In this document: piece by piece, positions 11,399 to 18,600 of the stretch
Layout of the letters: each line of letters starts with the position of its first letter
Numbering within the stretch: the first letter of the stretch is position 1
Assembly (NCBI GenBank): GCA_029268205.1
Contig: JAJUGK010000008.1
Span: 1 to 34,673 of the forward strand
DNA from: Nocardioidaceae bacterium
GTDB taxonomy: Bacteria; Actinomycetota; Actinomycetes; Propionibacteriales; Nocardioidaceae
Direction of reading: 5' to 3'
Length of the DNA: 34,673 nt
The notes under the pieces: generated by a model
What the model was told of the DNA's origin: nothing
The model's input: the letters and a program-made list of their open reading frames with translations, nothing else
Databases searched by the model: none
Program-made: the position numbers and the translations under genes

Positions 11399-11919
11399 GT
11401 TCCTCCGCCCCCGGCCAGGACCTGGACGCGCTGTACCAGGAGATCATCCTCGACCACTACAAGAACCCGCTCAACGCCGGGCTCCGCGAGCCCTTCGAGG
11501 CGGAGGTGCACCACGTCAACCCCAGCTGCGGCGACGAGGTGACCCTGCGCGTGCACCTCGAGGGCGAGGGCACCGAGGCCGTGGTGGCCGACGTGTCGTA
11601 CGCCGCCGAGGGCTGTTCCATCAGCCAGGCGTCGACCTCGGTGCTGACCGAGCTGCTCATCGGCCGGCCGGTGCGCGAGGCGGCCGTCGTCCACGCCGAC
11701 TTCCTCGAGCTGATGCACGGCCGCGGCAAGGTCGAGCCCGACGAGGACGTGTTGGGCGACGGCATCGCCTTCGCCGGCGTCGCGAAGTTCCCGGCCCGCG
11801 TCAAGTGCGCCCTGCTGGCCTGGATGGCCTGGAAGGACGCGACCAGCCAGGCCGGCGGCGGCGCCGCTCTCGAGGCCGCGGCACCCACCCATCCGACTGC
11901 ACAGGAGGACCCGTCATGA
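11395..11919 (+). CDS. sufU: SufU-type Fe-S assembly / Zn sulfur-transfer protein
   Basis: LYQEIILDHYKNPLNAG...NPSCGDEVTLRV...AEGCSISQASTSVLTE...ARVKCALLAWMAWKD; ATG 11395 overlaps the sufS stop. Confidence 0.94.
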   Translation: MSSSAPGQDLDALYQEIILDHYKNPLNAGLREPFEAEVHHVNPSCGDEVTLRVHLEGEGTEAVVADVSYAAEGCSISQASTSVLTELLIGRPVREAAVVHADFLELMHGRGKVEPDEDVLGDGIAFAGVAKFPARVKCALLAWMAWKDATSQAGGGAALEAAAPTHPTAQEDPS

Positions 11920-12275
11920 GCGACCACTCCGACCTGCCCGAGGTCGACCTCGGCGGCGGCACCACCACCCTGACCAAGGACGAGGTCACCGAGGCGATGA
12001 AGGACGTCGTCGACCCCGAGCTCGGGATCAACGTCGTCGACCTCGGCCTCGTCTACGACGTGCACCTCGACCCCGAGCACAACGTCGTCCTCGACATGAC
12101 GCTGACGTCGGCGGCCTGCCCGCTGACCGACGTGATCGAGGATCAGACCCACAGCGCGCTGGAGGGCATGGTCAACGACGTCACGATCAACTGGGTCTGG
12201 ATGCCGCCGTGGGGTCCCGACAAGATCACCGACGACGGCCGCGAGCAGTTGCGCGCCCTCGGCTTCAACGTCTGA
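11916..12275 (+). CDS. sufT: SufT / MIP18 (DUF59) family protein
   Basis: EAMKDVVDPELGINVVDLGLVYDVHLD...MTLTSAACPLTDVIEDQ...INWVWMPPWGPDKITDDGREQLRALGFNV; ATGA overlap with sufU. Confidence 0.93.
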   Translation: MSDHSDLPEVDLGGGTTTLTKDEVTEAMKDVVDPELGINVVDLGLVYDVHLDPEHNVVLDMTLTSAACPLTDVIEDQTHSALEGMVNDVTINWVWMPPWGPDKITDDGREQLRALGFNV

Positions 12276-12311
12276 GACCCGGCGATCGACGGTCCGCTGC
12301 GCCACCTGGTC

Positions 12312-12920
12312 GTGGCACCGGAGCGCTGGGAACGCTGGTACGCCGGCTTCGACGCCCGCCACCACCCGGTGGCGGTGGGCGCCGAGGCCGGCGTCCTGCG
12401 TCTGGTCGGCGCCGACGGCGCCTTCGCGGAGGTCCGGGCGCCGTACGGACGGCCGATCGAGGATCCGGCGACCCTGCCCGATCTCCTCGCTGCCCCGGCG
12501 GACTGGGGCGTCCTGCTCGCGCGCAAGGCGGGGCACGCGGTCGCCCGCCTGCATGGGACGACACCGGTGGCCACCAAGGTCTCGCGTCGGCACGTCCAGG
12601 GCCGTAGCAAGGCCGGCGGGCAGAGCCAGCAGCGCTTCGCCCGCCGCCGTGACAACCAGGCCAGGGCGTCGTACGCCGCGGCCGCCGACCGCGCCGCCGT
12701 ACTCCTGCTGGACCCGACCCCGGTGCCGTTGCTGCTCGTGGGCGGCGACCGCCCTGCGCTCGCCGCGGTGCTCGACGACCACGACCTGCGAGCGCTGCCG
12801 GCCCCTGTCCGCGACGTCTCGCTGAGCTTCCCCCGACCGTCGCAGGAGGCGTTGCTGGCCGCGATCCGCGAGGCGCAGGGTGTGCGCGTCGCGATCCACG
12901 ATCCGGAGCGCGACCAGTAG
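12312..12920 (+). CDS. acVLRF1-type (Vms1/ANKZF1-related) peptidyl-tRNA hydrolase / release factor-like protein
   Basis: VAPERWERWYAGFDARHHP... and the Gly-Gln loop KVSRRHVQGRSKAGGQSQQRFARRRDNQARASY characteristic of VLRF1 proteins; the N-terminal start could lie slightly upstream. Confidence 0.8.
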   Translation: MAPERWERWYAGFDARHHPVAVGAEAGVLRLVGADGAFAEVRAPYGRPIEDPATLPDLLAAPADWGVLLARKAGHAVARLHGTTPVATKVSRRHVQGRSKAGGQSQQRFARRRDNQARASYAAAADRAAVLLLDPTPVPLLLVGGDRPALAAVLDDHDLRALPAPVRDVSLSFPRPSQEALLAAIREAQGVRVAIHDPERDQ

Positions 12921-12923
12921 GTT
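12918..12923 (+). promoter_or_regulatory. Candidate -10 TAGGTT overlapping the acVLRF1 stop codon
   Basis: TAG stop (12918-12920) + GTT; 7 nt before ATG 12931. Confidence 0.45.
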
Positions 12924-12930
12924 CCTCTCC

Positions 12931-13791
12931 ATGTGGCGGCCCGATCCCGCGTGGCAGCAGCTCGCGCCCGCGCGCAGCAGCACCGCGGGTGTCTACCTCG
13001 TGCCGGGGTCTCCGGCACGGGTGGTGAAGCGGCTGCTGCGGCCGAGCGAGGACGACACGCCCGCCCACGACCCCGAGCACTGGACCTACTGGCGCCGGGA
13101 GGTCGAGGTCGCCCGCGAGGAGGCCTTCCGCACCACCCCCGGGCTGCGCGCGCCGGCAGTGGAGGTGCACGAGGACCGCGCCGGGGCCACCCTCGTCTCG
13201 CCCTGGGTCCCTGATGACCGACCCAGCGGCGAGGAGCGGGCCTGGGCCCTGGGGCGGTTCGCGGCCTGCGCCGAGCCGGTCGCCGTGTGGTGGAGCCGTC
13301 CGAGCCTCCCGGACCGGCTGCGGTCCCTCGAGCACGGTGGCGGCTGGCGGGGGTTGGACGCCACCCCGCTCGCCGGGGCGGCGGAGGTGCTGTGGCGCCG
13401 GCGCGAGGAGCTCGAGGAACGGCTCGGGACGCTGCCCCGTGTGCTCAGCCACGGCGACGCGGTGGCGGCCAACCTGCGGGCGCGCGTGGACGGCGGGCTG
13501 TGCGCGATCGACTGGTCCGCCGTGGGCCTGCATCCGCTCGGAGCCGACCTCGGGATCGTCCTGTTGTCGGTGCGCGAGCCGTTGGGGCCGCTGTTGACGG
13601 CCTACCGCGCCGGCGCCCTCGACGGGGGAGCGGCGTACGGCGAGCGCGAGGTCGCGCACGGTGCGGCGATCATGGCGGCCTACACCTTGCTGACCCGGCT
13701 CGCCCACGCCGTCGGCGGGCCCGACGAGGACGCCGTCGTCGTCGAGGCGATGCGGTTCGCCGACATGCTCGAGGCCGTCGTCGAGCTCTGA
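12931..13791 (+). CDS. Phosphotransferase (APH/choline-kinase fold) family protein, substrate unknown
   Basis: LSHGDAVAANL (Brenner-type HGDxxxxN) and AIDWSAVGLHPLGADLGIVLL (metal-binding D) motifs. Confidence 0.75.
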   Translation: MWRPDPAWQQLAPARSSTAGVYLVPGSPARVVKRLLRPSEDDTPAHDPEHWTYWRREVEVAREEAFRTTPGLRAPAVEVHEDRAGATLVSPWVPDDRPSGEERAWALGRFAACAEPVAVWWSRPSLPDRLRSLEHGGGWRGLDATPLAGAAEVLWRRREELEERLGTLPRVLSHGDAVAANLRARVDGGLCAIDWSAVGLHPLGADLGIVLLSVREPLGPLLTAYRAGALDGGAAYGEREVAHGAAIMAAYTLLTRLAHAVGGPDEDAVVVEAMRFADMLEAVVEL

Positions 13792-13794
13792 CCG

Positions 13795-13836
13795 CCCCGG
13801 CGGACGTCGTACGTCCGACCACCTATGGCGCCGGGG
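13795..13836. terminator. Candidate bidirectional terminator between convergent genes
   Basis: Nested inverted repeats: CCCCGGCG (13795-13802)/CGCCGGGG (13829-13836) enclosing CGGACGT-CGT-ACGTCCG (13801-13817); between the convergent APH-like and ecfT stops. Confidence 0.4.
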
Positions 13837-13854
13837 ACGGATGACGTTGCGGGG

Positions 13855-14463
13855 TCAGTCGTCGATGCCGCGGGCCGCCAGCGCCTCGCCGACCCGGTCG
13901 GCGTGCCGCAGTGAGCGCACGATCAGGGGTACGGCGAAGGCGCGCGGGCTGGCGCCGAGACCGCGGGCCCGTTGGGCATCGCGTACCTCGCCGGCCAACC
14001 CGAGCACGACCGGGATCGCGCGCAACCCCAACGCGAGGAGCAGACCCAGCCGCTCCGGGTCGACGCCGACGCGGCGCAGCGGCCCCGCAACGCGCACCAC
14101 GACGTCGACGAGGGCGGAGGTGGGCGTCGTCATCGTCAGCGCCGTCGCGAGCAGCACGAGGGCCAGCAGCATCCCGACGACGACGTACGCACGCCCCGGC
14201 CCGCTCACCAGGGCGTGGAAGACCGCCAGCACGACGACGAACACCAAGACCGGCCGGAGCTGGCGGACCAGGGCCCGGCCGGGGACCCGGGCCACCACGA
14301 GGACCAGCACGGCGGCCGCGAGGTACGCCGAGACCCCCACGGGCGTGGCCGCGAACACCGACCCGATCCCCGCCGCACACAGCGCCGCCAGCTTCACGCC
14401 CGCGGGCACCCGGTGGACGAGGGAGGTCCCGGGGTGGAAGAGCCCCATCGTCGGCGCGCTCAC
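13855..14463 (-). CDS. ECF transporter transmembrane component EcfT (BioN-like)
   Basis: VSAPTMGLFHPGTSLVHRVPAGVKLAALCAAG...ERLGLLLALGLRAIPVVLGLAGEVRDAQRARGLGASPRAFAVPLIVRSLRHADRVGEALAARGID; GTG start overlaps the ATPase stop. Confidence 0.9.
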   Translation of the reverse strand: MSAPTMGLFHPGTSLVHRVPAGVKLAALCAAGIGSVFAATPVGVSAYLAAAVLVLVVARVPGRALVRQLRPVLVFVVVLAVFHALVSGPGRAYVVVGMLLALVLLATALTMTTPTSALVDVVVRVAGPLRRVGVDPERLGLLLALGLRAIPVVLGLAGEVRDAQRARGLGASPRAFAVPLIVRSLRHADRVGEALAARGIDD

Positions 14464-15161
14464 GGCTGGTCCCGGGTCATCAGATCGCGATAGGTCGCGA
14501 CCGCCTCGGCGGGCGGCCCGTCGTGGACGATCCGACCGGCCTCGAAGACCAGCACCCGGTCGAAGTCGGCGAGCAGGTCGAGGTGGTGGGTGAGCAGCAC
14601 GACCGGCATCGGCAGGTCGGCCACCACGCGGGCGACGCGCCGGGCGTTGCGCAGGTCGAGCAGCGTCGTGGGCTCGTCCATCACGAGCAGGGCCGGCTCG
14701 GTCACCAGCACCGAGGCGAGGGCGAGCAACTGTTTCTGGCCGCCGGAGAGCAGGTGCGCGGGGTGGTCGGCGTGGCCGGCCAGGTCGTACGCAGCCAACG
14801 CCGCCCCGACCCGCGCCGCCACCTCGTGCTTGGCGAGGCCCCGCCGCCGCAACCCGAACGCGACGTCCTCGCGCACCGTCGGCATCACGATCTGGGCGTC
14901 GGGGTCGGTGAAGCAGAACCCCACCCGGCGACGTACGGCCCGCCCGTCGGTGCGGGTGTCGTGGCCGTCGACCCGCACCGTGCCCGCCGTCGGGAGCACC
15001 AGCCCGTTGAGCAGCCGCGCGAAGGTCGACTTGCCCGAGCCATTGGCACCGATCACGCCGATGCGATGTTCGGTCATCCGCACCGACACGTCGCGGAGGA
15101 CCGTCCGGGCGAGCGGGCCGTCGCCGTAGGTGTGGCTGACCCCGTCGACCTCGATCAGCAC
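14460..15161 (-). CDS. ECF transporter ATP-binding component EcfA (BioM-like)
   Basis: GANGSGKSTFARLLNGL, CFTDPDAQIVMPTVREDVAFG, LSGGQKQLLALASVLVTEPALLVMDEPTTLLD. Confidence 0.92.
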   Translation of the reverse strand: MLIEVDGVSHTYGDGPLARTVLRDVSVRMTEHRIGVIGANGSGKSTFARLLNGLVLPTAGTVRVDGHDTRTDGRAVRRRVGFCFTDPDAQIVMPTVREDVAFGLRRRGLAKHEVAARVGAALAAYDLAGHADHPAHLLSGGQKQLLALASVLVTEPALLVMDEPTTLLDLRNARRVARVVADLPMPVVLLTHHLDLLADFDRVLVFEAGRIVHDGPPAEAVATYRDLMTRDQP

Positions 15162-16300
15162 CGCTCCACCACCATCGCCACGCCTTGACCGCCGCCCACC
15201 GCGATGGCGGCCAACCCCGTGCGACCGCGTTCCTCGCGCACGAGTTGGCTGAACAGCCGCACCAGCAGCACCGCCCCGCTGGCGCCCCAGGGATGTCCGA
15301 GCGCGAGCGCCCCGCCCTGCGGGCACACGCGCTCCTCGTCCAACCCGAGGGCGTCGCAGCACGCCAGCACCTGACCGGCGAAGGCCTCGTTGAGCTCCAC
15401 CACGTCGATCTGGCCGAGCCCCAGACCGGTGCGCGCGAGCACGGTCCGGGCGGCGGGAACGATGCCGGTGCCGGGTCGGCGGGGGTCCACCCCGGCCGTC
15501 GACTGGGCGAGCACCCGCAACCCCGGGACGCCCAACTGTGCGTGCCGAGTCCCCGAGACCAGCGCGACCGCGGCGGCGCCGTCGTTGACACCGCAGGAGT
15601 TCCCCGCGGTCACGGTGCCGCCGGGACGGAACGCCGGGCGGAGGCGCCCCAGCCGCTCGGCGGTCATCCCGCGGCGCACCCGCTCGTCGGACTCCACGGC
15701 GCCGACCCCGACGATCTCCGCGGCGAACCCGCCGGCGCGCTGGTGCTCCCACGCCCGCACGTGGGAGCGGGCGGCGTACTCGTCCTGCCGGGCCCGGGCG
15801 ACCCCCGCCTCCTCGGCGAGCAGGTCGGCCGCCACCCCCATCTCGGGGTCGTCGTCGGGCGTGGGCGCGAACGGTGCCCGCTCATAGCGGCGCGGCGCAC
15901 CGCCCTCGACCGGCGGCCAGCACCGCCACGGCGCGGTGGAGGCGGATTCGGTGCCGCCCGCGAGCACGGTCCCCGCGCCGGTGAGGACCTGGCTCGCCGC
16001 CACCGCGACGGCAGCGAGGCCGCTGCCGCACTGGCGGTCGATCGTGAGCCCGGGGACCGGGTCGCCCAGTCCGGCGGCCAGCGCCGCGACGCGGGCGACG
16101 TTCCCGCCGGGACCCATGCAGTTGCCGAGGACGACGTCGTCGACGGCGACCGACCCGCCCGCGGACCCGGCGGGCCCGTCGGCGAGCTCGCGCAGCACGG
16201 GGGCGGCCAGTGACGCCGCGTCCACGGACGCCAGCGACCGCCCGGCCGTACCGATCGGGGTGCGCAGCGCGTCGACGATCACCGGCCGGTCGTCGGTCAT
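15155..16300 (-). CDS. Thiolase family protein (acetyl-CoA acetyltransferase-like), with altered C-terminal catalytic motif
   Basis: IVDALRTPIG, TIDRQCGSGLAAVAVAA, NEAFAGQVLA, GHPWGASGAVLLVRL, but GLAAIAVGGGQGVA where the family has xxCxGGGxG. Confidence 0.88.
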   Translation of the reverse strand: MTDDRPVIVDALRTPIGTAGRSLASVDAASLAAPVLRELADGPAGSAGGSVAVDDVVLGNCMGPGGNVARVAALAAGLGDPVPGLTIDRQCGSGLAAVAVAASQVLTGAGTVLAGGTESASTAPWRCWPPVEGGAPRRYERAPFAPTPDDDPEMGVAADLLAEEAGVARARQDEYAARSHVRAWEHQRAGGFAAEIVGVGAVESDERVRRGMTAERLGRLRPAFRPGGTVTAGNSCGVNDGAAAVALVSGTRHAQLGVPGLRVLAQSTAGVDPRRPGTGIVPAARTVLARTGLGLGQIDVVELNEAFAGQVLACCDALGLDEERVCPQGGALALGHPWGASGAVLLVRLFSQLVREERGRTGLAAIAVGGGQGVAMVVERC

Positions 16301-17274
16301 GCCGTCTCCTGCTGGTCGGGGGCCTCGACGTCCGCCTCAGCGGCGAGGTCGCGGACGAGCGCCGCGCGGTCGATCTTCCCGTGCGCGGTCAGCGGCAGGC
16401 GGGCGCGGTGTACCCAGCGGCGCGGGCGGTGGGTGGCGGGCAACCGTTCCCGCGCGCCGCGGCGGGCCTCGCCGATCGGGATGCCCGGCGGGAGTACGCC
16501 GGCCAGCACCGTGCCCAGCCGCGGATGGGGCAGGCCGACGACGATCACCTCGAGATCGGACAGCGCGGCCTCGACGGCGGCGATCCCGACCGTTGCCCCG
16601 GCGGTGGTGACGGCCCCGGGGCGACCGGCCACCACGACGCGGGTTCCGTCGACGACTCCGCGGTCGCCGACGCCGGCCCACCCGGCGGGGTCCGCGACGC
16701 CGTCGGCGAGGTAGGGCGAGCGGACGAAGAGCTCCCCGTCCCGGCTGACGGCCTCGACCCCCGGGAAGAGCCGCAGCGCCCCGGCGTGTGGACCCCAGGC
16801 GACGAACGACAGCTCCGCCGCCCCGTAGTAGTGGTGCACGACGACCCCGACCGCCCGGGCCCGCGCCGCGAGGGCGGGGGCGAGCCGGTCGCCCGCCACG
16901 ATGGCGACGGTTCCGGCACGCAGCGCGGCGGAGTCCAGCAGGGCGTGCAGCTGCGCGGGGGTGGCGACGACGTGGGAGGCGTCCGCGGGGTCGGCGGTGA
17001 GGCGCGCCCCCGCCCAATGCGCCTGCACGCCGGCGAACAGGTTCATCGTGGCGGTCATCGGCCCGAGCACCGCGACGACGGCGCCGGGCCCGATCCCGGC
17101 GAGGTCCCCGTAAGCCGGGAACGAGTCGAACCACGAGGCGGGCGAGCGGGTCACCGACCGGGGGACCCGTGTCGTCCCGCCGGTGCGGAGCAGCAGCCGC
17201 CGACCGGTCCGCTCGGCGCGCAGCACCGCGCGGACCGGGTCGTCCTCGCCGAGGACATCGAGCGGGTCAGACAT
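16297..17274 (-). CDS. Compact AMP-binding (ANL superfamily) acyl-CoA ligase-like protein
   Basis: ~325 aa from ATG 17274; LLLRTGGTTRVPRSV (P-loop-like), HHYYGAAELSFVAWG, GDRGVVDGTRVVVAGRPGAVTTAGATVGIAAVEAAL, PLTAHGKIDRAAL. Confidence 0.8.
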   Translation of the reverse strand: MSDPLDVLGEDDPVRAVLRAERTGRRLLLRTGGTTRVPRSVTRSPASWFDSFPAYGDLAGIGPGAVVAVLGPMTATMNLFAGVQAHWAGARLTADPADASHVVATPAQLHALLDSAALRAGTVAIVAGDRLAPALAARARAVGVVVHHYYGAAELSFVAWGPHAGALRLFPGVEAVSRDGELFVRSPYLADGVADPAGWAGVGDRGVVDGTRVVVAGRPGAVTTAGATVGIAAVEAALSDLEVIVVGLPHPRLGTVLAGVLPPGIPIGEARRGARERLPATHRPRRWVHRARLPLTAHGKIDRAALVRDLAAEADVEAPDQQETA

Positions 17275-17282
17275 CGAGCGCC

Positions 17283-17894
17283 TCAGGCATCGGCCGCGGC
17301 GCGGGGACGCGGGCGCGGCGCCGGTCCCAGGCCGGGGTAGGCGGCGTACACCCCACGGGCGATCACCGCGGCGACGACCGCCTTGATCAGGTCGCCCGGG
17401 ACGAACGCGAGCGCCGCGACGGTGGCGGTCCCGAGCGACAGGTCGGCCCGCCAGGCGGTCGCCGGGACCCCGAGCAGGTAGAGCAGGGCGACCCCGCCGA
17501 CGACGTTGACCACGATCCCGGTGGCCAGCACGTACCGCCCGCCGGGTCGCACGGCCAGGCGGTGGGTCAACCACCCCACGACGAAGGCGCCCGCGACGAA
17601 GCCGACCAGGTAGCCGATGCTCGGCCCGGCGAAGGCACCCAGGCCGCCCCGTCCGCCCGAGAGCAGCGGGAGCCCCAGCGCCACCAGCCCGAGGAACAGC
17701 GCCATGGACGCGCTGCCCAGGCGGGGCCCGAGGAGCGCGCCGGCGAGCATCGCGCCCATCGACTGGGCCGTGATGGGGACCGCGCCACCGAACGGCGCGA
17801 TGGCGGGGACGAGTCCCAGGGCGGCCATGAGGCCGGCCATCGTCGCCACCAGGGCGAGATCGCGAGCGGGACGGGCGGGGGAGGTGGGGGTCAT
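17283..17894 (-). CDS. bioY: BioY biotin transporter S component
   Basis: GAVPITAQSMGAMLAGALLGPRLGSASMALFLGLVALGLPLLSGGRGGLGAFAGPSIGYLVGFVAGAFVVGWL...; GGAG ribosome-binding site upstream of ATG 17894. Confidence 0.93.
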   Translation of the reverse strand: MTPTSPARPARDLALVATMAGLMAALGLVPAIAPFGGAVPITAQSMGAMLAGALLGPRLGSASMALFLGLVALGLPLLSGGRGGLGAFAGPSIGYLVGFVAGAFVVGWLTHRLAVRPGGRYVLATGIVVNVVGGVALLYLLGVPATAWRADLSLGTATVAALAFVPGDLIKAVVAAVIARGVYAAYPGLGPAPRPRPRAAADA

Positions 17895-17914
17895 GACAGC
17901 TCCGGGACGCGAGA

Positions 17915-17946
17915 CCTGAACACCGTCCAGGTGAACGGTGTTCAGG
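17915..17946. promoter_or_regulatory. Tandem BioQ-type operator in the bioY/tetR divergent promoter
   Basis: Site 1 TGAAC-ACC-GTCCA (17917-17929, one mismatch) and site 2 TGAAC-GGT-GTTCA (17932-17944, perfect palindrome). Together they form the 12-bp perfect inverted repeat CCTGAACACCGT-N8-ACGGTGTTCAGG. Confidence 0.75.
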
Positions 17947-17952
17947 TAGAGT
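17947..17952 (+). promoter_or_regulatory. Candidate -10 TAGAGT for leaderless bioQ-like transcript
   Basis: TANNNT hexamer 7 nt before GTG 17960, abutting the operator. Confidence 0.5.
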
Positions 17953-17959
17953 ACGGCAG

Positions 17960-18589
17960 GTGACGGAGCAGCGGACCGGCCGGTCGGGATCCAGCAGGGG
18001 CGACGTCCGCCACGGGCGGGCCGACGTGGTGCGGCACGCGCTGCGCGTGCTGGACGCGTACGGCCTGGAGTCGCTGACGATGCGGCGCCTCGCCGGCGAA
18101 CTCGGGGTGCAGCCGAGCGCGCTCTACCACCACTTCCCCAACAAGCAGCGGTTGCTCGCCGCCGTCGCGGAGGCGATCCTCGCCGACCGGAACCCGCCGG
18201 CACCGGGGGAGTGGGACACCGAGGTGCAGGTGATCTGCGCCGATCTGCGGGCGGCGCTGCTGACCTACCGTGACGGCGCGGAGGTGGTGGCCACCACCTG
18301 GTCGTTCGGGCTCGGGGCGCGAGGGCCGTACGACGCCCTGGTGGCGCGGCTCGCGCGCAGTCACGACGACCCGGTGCTGGTCGACGCCGCGGCGCGGACG
18401 TTGCTGCACTTCGTCCTCGGCCACGTCGTGGCCGAGCAGACCCACACCCAGGCGGCATCGGTCGGAGCGGTCGACACCGACATCGCGGTGCTGCTGACCG
18501 GCACCGCCGCCACCTACGACCTGGGGGTCGCGCTGATCCTCGACGGCCTGCGGGCCCGTGCCGGCGAGGAGTCCGGCGTGCGCCGGTAG
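17960..18589 (+). CDS. bioQ: TetR-family repressor, BioQ-like
   Basis: HTH SLTMRRLAGELGVQPSALYHHFPNKQRLL with a TetR_C-like domain; divergent from bioY with BioQ-type operators between. Confidence 0.8.
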   Translation: MTEQRTGRSGSSRGDVRHGRADVVRHALRVLDAYGLESLTMRRLAGELGVQPSALYHHFPNKQRLLAAVAEAILADRNPPAPGEWDTEVQVICADLRAALLTYRDGAEVVATTWSFGLGARGPYDALVARLARSHDDPVLVDAAARTLLHFVLGHVVAEQTHTQAASVGAVDTDIAVLLTGTAATYDLGVALILDGLRARAGEESGVRR

Positions 18590-18592
18590 ACT
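18587..18592 (+). promoter_or_regulatory. Candidate -10 TAGACT overlapping the bioQ-like stop codon
   Basis: TAG stop (18587-18589) + ACT; 8 nt before GTG 18601. Confidence 0.5.
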
Positions 18593-18600
18593 CGCCCCAC

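Noticed and set aside
12931-13791. Aminoglycoside resistance gene
   Set aside because: Only the generic kinase-fold motifs are shared; chromosomal housekeeping context; no mobile element.
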